Shown here piece after piece: positions 18,987-27,566 of a stretch of 64,000 nucleotides of DNA (its first letter is position 1; each line of letters begins with the position of its first letter). The translations under genes were made by a program, and so were the position numbers. The stretch comes from Pseudomonas wayambapalatensis (GTDB taxonomy: Bacteria; Pseudomonadota; Gammaproteobacteria; Pseudomonadales; Pseudomonadaceae): assembly GCA_014268975.2 (NCBI GenBank), contig CP077096.1, positions 4,687,501-4,751,500 on the forward strand, written 5' to 3'. The notes under the pieces are model-generated. The model was not told where the DNA came from. It did no database searches and was given only the letters and a program-made list of their open reading frames with translations.

Positions 18987-19841
18987 ATGCGCCTGATCAT
19001 CGTCAGCGGCCGGTCCGGCTCCGGCAAGAGCACCGCGCTCGATGTGCTGGAAGACAACGGCTACTACTGCATCGACAACCTGCCCGCCGGGTTGCTGCCG
19101 CAGCTGGCGGAAAACGCGCTGATCAACACCGAACTGATGCAACCCAAGGTCGCCGTGTCCATCGATGCGCGCAATCTACCCAGCCATCTGTCGCGCTTCC
19201 CCGAATTGCTCGAGGAAGCGCGCGCCCGTCACATCCAGTGTGACGTGCTGTACCTGGACGCCGACGAAGACACGCTGCTCAAGCGGTTCTCCGAAACCCG
19301 CCGTCGCCACCCCCTGACCAACGCGGACCGTTCGCTCGCCGAAGCCATCCGCGTCGAAAGTGAGCTGCTCGGCCCCATCGCCGACCTTGCCGACCTCAAG
19401 ATCGATACCACCAGCCTCAATCTTTACCAACTGCGTGACTCGATCAAGCTGCGTCTGCTTAACCAGCCTGAGCCCGGCACCGCTTTTCTCGTCGAATCCT
19501 TCGGTTTCAAGCGCGGCATGCCGGTGGACGCCGACTTGGTGTTCGACGTGCGCTGCCTGCCAAACCCTTACTGGAAACCCGAGCTGCGCGAGCACTCGGG
19601 CCTTGAAGCTCCGGTGATCGAGTACCTGGCAGCACAACCGGACGTCGAGGAAATGTTCCAGGACATCTCCAGCTATCTGCTTAAATGGCTACCGCGCTTT
19701 GCCGCCAGCAACCGCGCCTATGTCACCATCGCCATCGGCTGCACCGGCGGACACCACCGCTCTGTCTATATCACCGAGCGCCTCGGACAACTGCTGCAGC
19801 AAACCCTGAAAAACGTCCAGGTCCGTCACCGCGACCTCTAA
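18987..19841 (+). CDS. rapZ: RNase adapter / nucleotide-binding protein RapZ
   Basis: A 284-residue P-loop protein. The N-terminal kinase-like half has Walker A GRSGSGKST (about 8-16), followed by ALDVLEDNGYYCIDNLP. The C-terminal half contains the RNA-binding segment (FGFKRGMPVDADLVFDVR, then IAIGCTGGHHRSVY). In E. coli RapZ presents sRNA GlmZ to RNase E and so controls GlmS; in Pseudomonas the sRNA partners are less clear. It sits between ptsN and ptsO, spaced two and twenty bases. Confidence 0.94.
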   Translation: MRLIIVSGRSGSGKSTALDVLEDNGYYCIDNLPAGLLPQLAENALINTELMQPKVAVSIDARNLPSHLSRFPELLEEARARHIQCDVLYLDADEDTLLKRFSETRRRHPLTNADRSLAEAIRVESELLGPIADLADLKIDTTSLNLYQLRDSIKLRLLNQPEPGTAFLVESFGFKRGMPVDADLVFDVRCLPNPYWKPELREHSGLEAPVIEYLAAQPDVEEMFQDISSYLLKWLPRFAASNRAYVTIAIGCTGGHHRSVYITERLGQLLQQTLKNVQVRHRDL

Positions 19842-19861
19842 CCCACAGGATCCACCCCACG

Positions 19862-20134
19862 ATGCCCGCCCGCGAAATCACCATCATCAACAAGCTGGGC
19901 CTGCACGCCCGGGCGGCAGCCAAGTTCGTCGGCGTGGCCGGGAAGTTTCCCTGCCAGGTTCGAGTCGGGCGCGCCCCCGACAAGCTGGTGGACGGCAAGA
20001 GCATCATGGCAGTGATGATGCTGGCCGCAGGTAAAGGCACCCAGGTGCACCTGCATACCGAGGGTGAGCAGGACAACGACGCACTGGATGCACTGGTGGC
20101 GTTGATCAACAATTATTTCGACGAAGGCGAGTAA
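19862..20134 (+). CDS. ptsO: HPr-like phosphocarrier NPr
   Basis: A 90-residue HPr-fold protein. The phosphorylation site is His15 in NKLGLHARAAAKFV, and the second conserved patch is DGKSIMAVMMLAAGKG, which holds the regulatory Ser region. NPr relays phosphate from PtsP to PtsN. It is the last gene of the rpoN cluster and is convergent with the ZIP transporter gene, whose stop is 29 bases away. I see no strong terminator in that short gap. Confidence 0.94.
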   Translation: MPAREITIINKLGLHARAAAKFVGVAGKFPCQVRVGRAPDKLVDGKSIMAVMMLAAGKGTQVHLHTEGEQDNDALDALVALINNYFDEGE

Positions 20135-20163
20135 GCCCTCGCCCCGTCTCTCGCCCGGCAGCC

Positions 20164-21068
20164 TCAGGACATCGCGGTGTCCATCACCATCATCAGGCAG
20201 AATCCGATGCATAGCCCCAGGCTTGCCAGGCGGTGATTGCCATTGCTGCGCGACTCGGGAATGATTTCCTGGGTCACCACCAGCAACATCGCTCCCGCCG
20301 CACACGCAAGCCCCAGCGGTAGCAGCAGTTCGGCGACATTCACCAGCCAGGCACAGATCACCGCCGCCACCGGCTCCACCAGCCCGGATGCTGCACCGAT
20401 CAGGAAGGCCTTGAACCGCGACATCCCTGCCCCCGCCAACACCAACGCAATCACCAGCCCTTCAGGCACATCCTGCAGGGCAATGCCCATGGCCAGGCTG
20501 TCAGCGTCCGGCATGCCGCCCCCCGCTGAAACACCAATGGCCATACCTTCCGGGATGTTGTGCGCAATGATCGCGGCCACGAACAGCCAGATACGCGCAG
20601 CGATCACCGGCTGATTGCCCTGCCCGACCAAGGATTCCGGCGAAACCCCGGAGATTCGCAAGTCGACCAGGAACAGGCACAGCGCCCCGAGCAACAACCC
20701 GGCACTGACCAGACCACCGGCGCCCCAAGGGCTGAAGCCGATGGACTGCGCCGCATCAAGACCCGGGATGATCAGGGAGAACGCGGTGGCCGCCAGCATC
20801 ACCCCGGCGCCGAAGCCAAGCAAGGTGTCAGCCACCGCTACCGGCATGTTGCGGATCACCAGCACCGGTACCGCGCCCAACGCCGTGCCCAGCGCGCACA
20901 GTGCGCCGCCTTCGAGCGCACGTAACATGCGCGGTTCCAGGTCCAGCCAGGCGATGCCCCGCGCCACCAACAGCGCCGTGCCGACCAGCAACAGCAAAGT
21001 CCCAAGCGCCAGTCGGAACAGGCGCGCACTGCTGACAGACATCACCTCGGAGCGCATGGCAGATCGAC

Positions 21069-21072
<4 letters not shown>
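20164..21072 (-). CDS. ZIP-family metal transporter, GufA/BbZIP type
   Basis: A 302-residue inner-membrane protein with about eight hydrophobic helices. The two metal-site helices read HNIPEGMAIG and LQDVPEGLVIALVLAG, and a later helix has SGLVEPVAAV. This set (His-Asn-x-x-Glu, Gln-Asp-x-x-Glu, Glu) matches the binuclear site known from BbZIP. The metal is not fixed by sequence: Zn, Mn and Fe are all possible. The GTG start overlaps the sodA stop by four bases (GTGA); an ATG at 21057 is an alternative. Overlap with sodA places it in the Fur-box operon, which favours Mn or Fe uptake. Confidence 0.85.
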
Positions 21073-21680
<608 letters not shown>

Positions 21681-21681
21681 G

Positions 21682-22143
21682 TCAGTGAATTCCGTATGCA
21701 GGTGAACGGTGAGTGGCATCCGGCCGGGCAGCCAGTTCGCTCGCTTCAGGCACATGGCGATTGAGCAGGCGCTCGGTGCGTGGGTACTGGCCGTATTCGG
21801 CGATAAAGCTCAACAGCTCGGTGTAGGTGCGCCCGCTGTGGCGCAACGCGGCATCACGCAGCGCCTGGGGCAGGCGCGGCTCCTGACTGGCCTGGAGCAG
21901 CCGCTGGTGGGCCGCACACAGGTAATCGGCGCTCTCGTGGGGCTGGTTCAGGCGCAGGTGCAGGTCAGCCAGGTTGTGATGGGCAATGACGAAGGCCGCC
22001 ACCGCCTCGTCGACGTCATGCCAGCGCTCGAACAGCACCTGGGCCAGGGCCAGGGCTTGCAGGTAGTGTTCCCGGGCATCTACCAGCTCACCTTGTTCGA
22101 ACAGGCGATTGGCGGTTTCCGTGGTGCGTTTCCAATGCTGCAT
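21682..22143 (-). CDS. OrfX of the fagA-fumC-orfX-sodA operon, unknown function
   Basis: A 153-residue, mostly helical protein starting MQHWKRTTETANRLFEQG. The spacing of Ala, Leu and Tyr (AREHYLQALALAQVLF, ADLHLRLNQPHESADYL) suggests two or three TPR-like helical hairpins. It has no signal peptide or membrane helix, so it is probably a cytoplasmic protein-contact factor. It is conserved in this operon in P. aeruginosa by gene order. Its conserved position between fumC and sodA suggests a role in iron limitation, but no activity can be named. Confidence 0.8.
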   Translation of the reverse strand: MQHWKRTTETANRLFEQGELVDAREHYLQALALAQVLFERWHDVDEAVAAFVIAHHNLADLHLRLNQPHESADYLCAAHQRLLQASQEPRLPQALRDAALRHSGRTYTELLSFIAEYGQYPRTERLLNRHVPEASELAARPDATHRSPAYGIH

Positions 22144-22171
22144 GACGTGTCTCCTGGGCGACGACCGTGGA

Positions 22172-23551
22172 TCAGATACCGCCAGCGGTGAGTTTTTCCG
22201 GGTCCAGCAGGGCCTCGAGCTGGTCACGCGACAGGTCGGTATGCTCCAGCGCCACTTCCACGATCGGGCGACCTTGCTTGTAGGCGGTCTTGGCAATCTC
22301 GGCGGCCTTGAGGTAGCCGATGATCGGGTTCAGTGCCGTGACCAGGATCGGGTTGCGCGACAGCGCCTCCTTGAGCTTCGGCTCATTGACCTTGAAGCTG
22401 GCGATGGCCTTGTCTGCCAGCAGGCGGCTGGCGTTGGCCATCAGTTCGATGCTCTCCAGCAGGTTGCGGGCGATCACCGGCAGCATGACATTGAGTTCGA
22501 AGTTGCCCGACTGGCCGGCAACGGCGATGGTCGCGTCGTTGCCGATGACCTGCGCGGCAACCATCGCGGTGGCTTCGGGGATCACCGGGTTGACCTTGCC
22601 CGGCATGATCGAAGAGCCCGGCTGCAGCCCCTCGAGCTCGATTTCGCCAAGCCCGGCCAGGGGGCCGGAGTTCATCCAGCGCAGGTCGTTGGCGATCTTC
22701 ATCAGCGCGACAGCGGTGGTCTTGAGCTGGCCGGACAACGCCACGGCCGCGTCCTGGGAGCCGATCAAGGCGAACAGGTTTTCGCCAGGTGTGAACGGAA
22801 TGCGGGTCAAGTCGCTCAGTTCACGGGCAAAGCCCACGGCGAACTGCGGGTGGGCATTGATGCCAGTGCCGACCGCTGTACCGCCCTGGGCCAGCGCCTG
22901 CAGGGCGGGCAAGGTGGCTTCCAGATGCGCTTGGGCGCCCTTGATCTGTGCCGCCCAGCCCCCCAGCACCTGGCTCATGCGCACTGGCATGGCATCCATC
23001 AGGTGGGTGCGGCCGGTCTTGACGTAACGGTGAACCTCGACAGCCTTGGCCTCGATCACCTGGACCAGATGCCCCAGCGCCGGCAGCAGTTGCTCGTGCA
23101 AGGCCAGCGCTGCGCTGACGTGAATGGTGGTCGGAATGATGTCGTTGCTGCTCTGACCGCAATTGACATGGTCGTTGGCGTTGACCTTGTCACCCAGCAC
23201 CCGGCTGGCCAAGGTGGCGATCACCTCGTTGGCGTTCATGTTGGAACTGGTGCCGGAACCGGTCTGGAACACGTCCACCGGGAAATGCTGGATGAAGTCC
23301 TCGGCCAGCAGTTGCTCGACCGCCTTGACGATGGCACCGCCCTGCTCCGCGCTCAGTTGCCCCAGCGCGATGTTGGCCTTGGCTGCTGCGGCCTTGGCCA
23401 ACAGCAGTGCCCGGATGAACTGCAGCGGCATGCGCTGGCCGCTGACCGGGAAGTTGTCGACCGCGCGCTGCGTCTGGGCACCATACAGGGCCTGGGCCGG
23501 CACCTGCAGTTCGCCCATGCTGTCACGCTCGATACGGGTATTACTCATCAT
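22172..23551 (-). CDS. fumC: Class II fumarate hydratase
   Basis: A 459-residue class II fumarase that interconverts fumarate and malate without an iron-sulfur cluster. The superfamily signature GSSIMPGKVNP is intact and carries the catalytic Ser. TGSGTSSNMNANEV and the QSSNDIIPT segment build the rest of the active site. It starts inside the end of fagA (ATGATG at 23551/23548). As the iron-independent isozyme in a Fur-box operon, it should replace the Fe-S fumarase when iron is short. Confidence 0.95.
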   Translation of the reverse strand: MMSNTRIERDSMGELQVPAQALYGAQTQRAVDNFPVSGQRMPLQFIRALLLAKAAAAKANIALGQLSAEQGGAIVKAVEQLLAEDFIQHFPVDVFQTGSGTSSNMNANEVIATLASRVLGDKVNANDHVNCGQSSNDIIPTTIHVSAALALHEQLLPALGHLVQVIEAKAVEVHRYVKTGRTHLMDAMPVRMSQVLGGWAAQIKGAQAHLEATLPALQALAQGGTAVGTGINAHPQFAVGFARELSDLTRIPFTPGENLFALIGSQDAAVALSGQLKTTAVALMKIANDLRWMNSGPLAGLGEIELEGLQPGSSIMPGKVNPVIPEATAMVAAQVIGNDATIAVAGQSGNFELNVMLPVIARNLLESIELMANASRLLADKAIASFKVNEPKLKEALSRNPILVTALNPIIGYLKAAEIAKTAYKQGRPIVEVALEHTDLSRDQLEALLDPEKLTAGGI

Positions 23552-23942
23552 CGGATCCTTGCATCAGTTCATCGGGGGAAATCGAAGGCAGCAACACGCA
23601 ACTGGCCAGTTGCATCGCATAGGGCTGCCAGCGCTCGTTCTGCTCGCAACGGTCGAGGTTGCGCAGGTCAAGCAGCGGGCGCCAGGCCTGATCCAGGCAC
23701 TGGCAGCGCCAATGCCAAGGCAACATGCGGTCGCAGGCGGTATCCAGCAGCAGGCGGAAGGAGGTCAGCGCCACGGTCCAGGGCGAGGTCTGGGTGCAAC
23801 AGACCAGATAGCGCCCCTCGGCCAGGTAATGTTCGATCAGCCGTGGCTCGTCCGGCTCGAGGGCGCAGCGGATGCGCCGACTCAACCAGCGCCAGTTTTC
23901 CAGGTAGGGCAATTCGTGGAGGACGGTTTTCATGAACATCAT
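23541..23942 (-). CDS. fagA: Fur-associated gene product FagA
   Basis: A protein of 133 residues (130 from the ATG at 23933, MKTVLHELPYLENWRWL). It is rich in Trp and Cys (CALEP, CCTQTSP, CDRMLPWHWRCQCLDQAW, CEQNERW, CVLLP), which could bind metal, but no known domain is recognised. Position directly after the Fur box and in front of fumC identifies it as the FagA family described in P. aeruginosa as a Fur-associated gene of unknown function. There is no clear Shine-Dalgarno, and the operator is only 15 bases from the first ATG. Confidence 0.82.
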   Translation of the reverse strand: MMFMKTVLHELPYLENWRWLSRRIRCALEPDEPRLIEHYLAEGRYLVCCTQTSPWTVALTSFRLLLDTACDRMLPWHWRCQCLDQAWRPLLDLRNLDRCEQNERWQPYAMQLASCVLLPSISPDELMQGSDDE

Positions 23943-23957
23943 CGCCGAGGGTTACTG

Positions 23958-23976
23958 GATAATGATATTCATTATT
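23958..23976 (-). promoter_or_regulatory. Fur box of the fagA operon
   Basis: GATAATGATATTCATTATT matches the 19-bp Fur consensus GATAATGATAATCATTATC at 17 of 19 positions. It ends 15 bases before the first fagA ATG, so Fe-Fur would block transcription or early elongation of fagA-fumC-orfX-sodA-ZIP. Confidence 0.88.
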
Positions 23977-24010
23977 AATTGATAAATAGAATCACTTCAA
24001 GAGCGAGACC

Positions 24011-24043
24011 ACAAACAAAAAACCCGGCGCGATGGCCGGGTTT
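24011..24043 (-). terminator. Intrinsic terminator after pmbA
   Basis: A perfect 9-bp stem (AAACCCGGC 24020-24028 with GCCGGGTTT 24035-24043, loop of six) is followed on the minus strand by TTTTGTTTGT. It ends pmbA transcription and insulates the Fur operon downstream. Confidence 0.85.
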
Positions 24044-24072
24044 GTCGTAAAGCGTAGGTCAGACGTGCACCG

Positions 24073-25419
24073 TCAGCTACCGGCGACGGTCATCCGTTCG
24101 ATCAGCACCGAACCGCTGTGAATATTGCTGCGCGTTTCAATATCGCTGCCAATCGCGACAATCTGCTGGAACATGTCCTTCATATTGCCGGCGATGGTCA
24201 CTTCCTGAACAGGGAACTGGATTTCACCGTTCTCCACCCAGAAACCCGCAGCGCCACGGGAGTAGTCACCCGTGACCATGTTCAGGCCATGCCCCATCAG
24301 CTCGGTCACCAGCAGGCCGCGCCCCATGCGACGGATCAGTGCGGCCTGGTCTTCGACGCCATGGGTGACGAACAGGTTATGCACGCCGCCAGCGTTGGCG
24401 GTGCTTGGCAGCTTGAGCTTGCGACCGGCATAGGTGCCGAGGATGTAGGACACCAGTTCGCCCTTGTCGATGAACGGCTTGGCATAGGTGGCCAGGCCAT
24501 CGCCGTCGAACGCGGCACTGCCCAGCGCGCGCGGAATGTGCGGACGCTCGTCGAGGGTCAGCCAAGTCGGGAACAGACGCTGGCCCAGGGTGCCTTCGAG
24601 GAACGACGACTTGCGGTACAGGTTGCCGCCGGAGATTGCCGACAGGAAGCTGCCGAACAACCCGCCGGCCAGCTCCGCAGCGAACAGCACCGGCACCTCG
24701 CAGGTCGGCACTGGACGTGCGCCCAGACGGCTGGCGGCACGCTGGGCAGCACGCTGGCCGATACTGCGCGGGTCGGCCAGCAATTGGCCCTGGCGATTGA
24801 CGTCATACCAGTAGTCGCGCTGCATCTGCCCTTCGCCTTCGGCGATCATCACACAGCTCAGGCTGTGGCGCGTCGAAGCGTAGCCGCCGATGAAGCCATG
24901 GCTGTTGCCATACACCCGCACCCCTTGGTGCGTGTTGAGGGTGGTGCCGTCGGCATTGAGGATGCGCTTGTCGGCATCGAAGGCGGCCGCTTCGCACTCC
25001 AGGGCCATCTCGATGGCACGCTCGGGCTCGATGTCCCAGTCGTGGTAGAGGTCGAGGTCAGGCATTTCGCGCGCCATCAGCGCCGCGTCAGCCAGGCCCG
25101 AACACTCATCCTCGGAAGTGTGCTTGGCGATTGCCAGTGCAGCAGCCACCGTTTCGCGAATGGCCTCGGGACCGCTCGCCGACGTACTGGCCGACCCCTT
25201 GCGCTGGCCCACGTAGAGGGTGATGCCAAAGCCCTGGTCACGGTTGAACTCGACCGTCTCGACCTCGCGCTGGCGCACGCTGGTGGACAGGCCCTGCTCC
25301 AGCGAAACCGCCACCTCGCAGGCACTGGCGCCCTGGCGGCGTGCTTCGGCAACGATCGCCTCGACCTGTTCCTGCAACGCTGGCAGGTCCTTCGGACCTA
25401 TGCTCTGGACTGCACTCAT
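24073..25419 (-). CDS. pmbA: TldE/PmbA subunit of the TldD/E metalloprotease
   Basis: A 448-residue TldE partner. The TldD/E heterodimer degrades unfolded peptides through a channel; it matures microcin B17 and processes CcdA in E. coli. PmbA lacks the HExxxH zinc motif that is present in the TldD gene nearby. Recognisable parts are SLEQGLSTSVRQREVETVEFNRD (shortened: STSVRQREVETVEF) and the C-terminal LMGHGLNMVTGDYSRGAAGFWVE region (GDYSRGAAGFWVENG). The ATG at 25419 has GGAG seven bases upstream. It is divergent from darP. Confidence 0.93.
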   Translation of the reverse strand: MSAVQSIGPKDLPALQEQVEAIVAEARRQGASACEVAVSLEQGLSTSVRQREVETVEFNRDQGFGITLYVGQRKGSASTSASGPEAIRETVAAALAIAKHTSEDECSGLADAALMAREMPDLDLYHDWDIEPERAIEMALECEAAAFDADKRILNADGTTLNTHQGVRVYGNSHGFIGGYASTRHSLSCVMIAEGEGQMQRDYWYDVNRQGQLLADPRSIGQRAAQRAASRLGARPVPTCEVPVLFAAELAGGLFGSFLSAISGGNLYRKSSFLEGTLGQRLFPTWLTLDERPHIPRALGSAAFDGDGLATYAKPFIDKGELVSYILGTYAGRKLKLPSTANAGGVHNLFVTHGVEDQAALIRRMGRGLLVTELMGHGLNMVTGDYSRGAAGFWVENGEIQFPVQEVTIAGNMKDMFQQIVAIGSDIETRSNIHSGSVLIERMTVAGS

Positions 25420-25528
25420 GGTTTTCTCCACTCAAATTCTGCGTTCGGCGAGGGCCATTCTTCGACCGGGCCGGACAAAGCGGCCCCCGACTGGTTATCA
25501 TGGCGGCGATTTCCTGCGGACTGCCACC

Positions 25529-26050
25529 ATGGTTGATTCATACGACGACGCCTTCGACGGCGAAAAAAGCAAGACCCAGATCAAGCGCGAGCTGCATGCG
25601 CTGGTCGAACTCGGCGAGCGCCTCACCACGCTCAAGCCCGATATCCTCGCGCGCCTGCCACTCACCGACGAGTTGCGCAAAGCACTGGAGGAAGCGTCCA
25701 AACACACTGCCCACGGTGCCCGCAAACGCCACATGTCGTTCGTCGGCAAGCTGATGCGCGTACAGGACCTGGATGCCATCCATGCGCTGCTCGAGCAGAT
25801 AGACAGCTCCACGCGCCAGTACAACGAACGTTTCCACGGCCTCGAGCGCTGGCGCGACCGGTTGATCGACGGCAACGACGAAGACCTCGAGCGCTTCGTC
25901 CAGGAGTTCCCCGACACCGATCGCCAGCAACTGCGCTCGCTGATCCGCCATGCCCAGCACGAAAAGGCGCGGAACAAACCGCCAGCCGCTGCGCGCAAGG
26001 TGTTCAAGTACATCCGCGACCTCGACGAGCTCCAGCGCGGCCTGCGCTGA
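25529..26050 (+). CDS. darP: Ribosome-associated protein DarP (YjgA)
   Basis: A 173-residue, highly charged helical protein of the DarP/YjgA (DUF615) family. The core reads KTQIKRELHALVELGERLTTL (shown in part: KRELHALVELGERL), and the C-terminal helices include FPDTDRQQLRSLIRHA and ARKVFKYIRDL. In E. coli it binds late 50S precursors and aids assembly. The ATG at 25529 begins MVDSYDDAFDGEKSK, as in Pseudomonas homologues; longer readings run into pmbA control sequence. It lies between pmbA and tldD, divergent from one and convergent with the other. Confidence 0.93.
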   Translation: MVDSYDDAFDGEKSKTQIKRELHALVELGERLTTLKPDILARLPLTDELRKALEEASKHTAHGARKRHMSFVGKLMRVQDLDAIHALLEQIDSSTRQYNERFHGLERWRDRLIDGNDEDLERFVQEFPDTDRQQLRSLIRHAQHEKARNKPPAAARKVFKYIRDLDELQRGLR

Positions 26051-26065
26051 GCCCTGCCACTGACC

Positions 26066-26113
26066 GCCTGCAGGAGCGGCCTCGCGTCGCGACACGAGGC
26101 CGCTCCTGCAGGC
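26066..26113. repeat. REP-like perfect palindrome / bidirectional terminator
   Basis: Two 19-base arms (26066-26084 and 26095-26113) are perfect inverted copies around a 10-base loop. The arm core CAGGAGCGGCCTC is typical of P. putida REP sequences. It lies exactly between the convergent darP and tldD genes and can fold from either strand, so it probably ends both transcripts. Confidence 0.85.
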
Positions 26114-26124
26114 AGCGCGTGCCA

Positions 26125-27564
26125 TCAGGCCCCGGTACCGCCGACGGTGATCGCGTCCAGCTTCAGGGTCGGCTGGCCAACGCCAACCGGCACCGACTGC
26201 CCATCCTTGCCACAAGTCCCGACGCCGCTGTCCAGGGCCAGGTCGTTACCGACCATCGACACCCGACTCATCGCCTCAGGACCATTGCCGATCAGGGTTG
26301 CGCCCTTGACCGGCGCGGTGATCTTGCCGTCTTCGATCAGGTACGCCTCGCTGGTGGAGAACACGAACTTGCCACTGGTGATGTCCACCTGACCACCGCC
26401 GAGGTTGGCGCAGTAGATGCCCTTCTTCACCGAGGCGATGATCTCCTGCGGGTCGCTCTCACCGGCACGCATGTAGGTGTTGGTCATGCGCGGCATCGGC
26501 AGGTGCGCGTAGGATTCGCGCCGACCATTGCCGGTAACCGCCATGCCCATCAGGCGGGCATTGAGCTTGTCCTGCATGTAGCCTTTGAGGATGCCGTTCT
26601 CGATCAGGGTGGTGCATTCGGTCGGGGTGCCTTCGTCATCGACGCTCAGCGAACCGCGACGGCCTTCCAGCGTGCCGTCATCGACGATGGTGCACAGCTT
26701 CGACGCCACCGCCTCACCGATCCGGCCGCTGTAGGCGGAGCTGCCCTTGCGGTTGAAGTCGCCTTCCAGGCCGTGGCCGACCGCTTCATGCAGCAGTACG
26801 CCCGACCAACCGGGACCGAGCACCACCGGCAACGTGCCGGCCGGCGCGGGCTGCGCCTCGAGGTTGACCAGCGCCTGGCGCAGCGCCTCGCGGGCATAGC
26901 CCATCACCCGCTCTTCGGTGAAGTAGCGGTAGTCGGTACGCCCGCCCCCGCCTTGGCCGCCCCGCTCGCGGCGACCGTTGTGTTCGACGATGACGCTGAC
27001 GTTGAAACGCACCAGCGGCCGCACATCCGCGGCCAGGCTGCCATCGGCCGCCGCCACCAGGATGCGCTCCCACACACCCGCCATGCTCACGCTGACCTGC
27101 TGAATGCGTGGATCGAGGGCACGGGTGGCGGCATCGACGCGCTTGAGCAGTTCGACTTTCTCGGCCCGACTCAGGACATCGAGCGGGTTGTTCGGTGCAT
27201 ACAGGGCGGTCACGTCCTGACTGCGGAAGGCCTGCACCTTACCGTTCTGGCCAGCGCGGGAAATCGAGCGGGCGGCGCGCGCCGCTGACGTCAAGGCTTC
27301 AAGATTGATCGCGTTGCTGTAGGCGAAGCCGGTCTTCTCGCCGGACAACGCACGCACGCCGACACCTTGGTCGAGGTTGAAACTGCCTTCCTTGACGATA
27401 CCGTCTTCCAGTGCCCAGGTTTCCGAGATCTGCCCCTGGAAATACAGGTCGGCAGCGTCGATGCCGGGCCCTGCCAACTCACCCAGCACAGCCTGCAGGC
27501 TGTCCAGGGTCAGTCCGCCCGGGGCCAGGAGCTGCTCGCTGACGGTGGATAACATCTGGCTCAT
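26125..27564 (-). CDS. tldD: TldD subunit of the TldD/E metalloprotease
   Basis: The 479-residue catalytic partner of PmbA. The zinc site HEAVGHGLEGD lies at residues 259-269, giving the HExxxH motif. The N-terminal half contains ALEDGIVKEGSFNLDQGVGVRA (in part EGSFNLDQGVGVRA), the channel domain. The C-terminal CGKDGQSVPVGVGQPTLKLD segment is conserved. The ATG at 27564 sits five bases behind GGAG and two bases after the stop of the C-N hydrolase gene. The two TldD/E subunits are encoded on the same strand, separated by darP in opposite orientation. Confidence 0.95.
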   Translation of the reverse strand: MSQMLSTVSEQLLAPGGLTLDSLQAVLGELAGPGIDAADLYFQGQISETWALEDGIVKEGSFNLDQGVGVRALSGEKTGFAYSNAINLEALTSAARAARSISRAGQNGKVQAFRSQDVTALYAPNNPLDVLSRAEKVELLKRVDAATRALDPRIQQVSVSMAGVWERILVAAADGSLAADVRPLVRFNVSVIVEHNGRRERGGQGGGGRTDYRYFTEERVMGYAREALRQALVNLEAQPAPAGTLPVVLGPGWSGVLLHEAVGHGLEGDFNRKGSSAYSGRIGEAVASKLCTIVDDGTLEGRRGSLSVDDEGTPTECTTLIENGILKGYMQDKLNARLMGMAVTGNGRRESYAHLPMPRMTNTYMRAGESDPQEIIASVKKGIYCANLGGGQVDITSGKFVFSTSEAYLIEDGKITAPVKGATLIGNGPEAMSRVSMVGNDLALDSGVGTCGKDGQSVPVGVGQPTLKLDAITVGGTGA

Positions 27565-27566
27565 AG

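Noticed and set aside
20449..20600. Missing His in the second ZIP motif as a sign of a broken transporter
   Set aside because: Gln-Asp-x-x-Glu is the normal form in the GufA/BbZIP branch, so the site is intact.
24982..25530. In-frame upstream extension of darP to 25220
   Set aside because: It overlaps pmbA coding sequence on the other strand, and homologues start at MVDSYDDAF.
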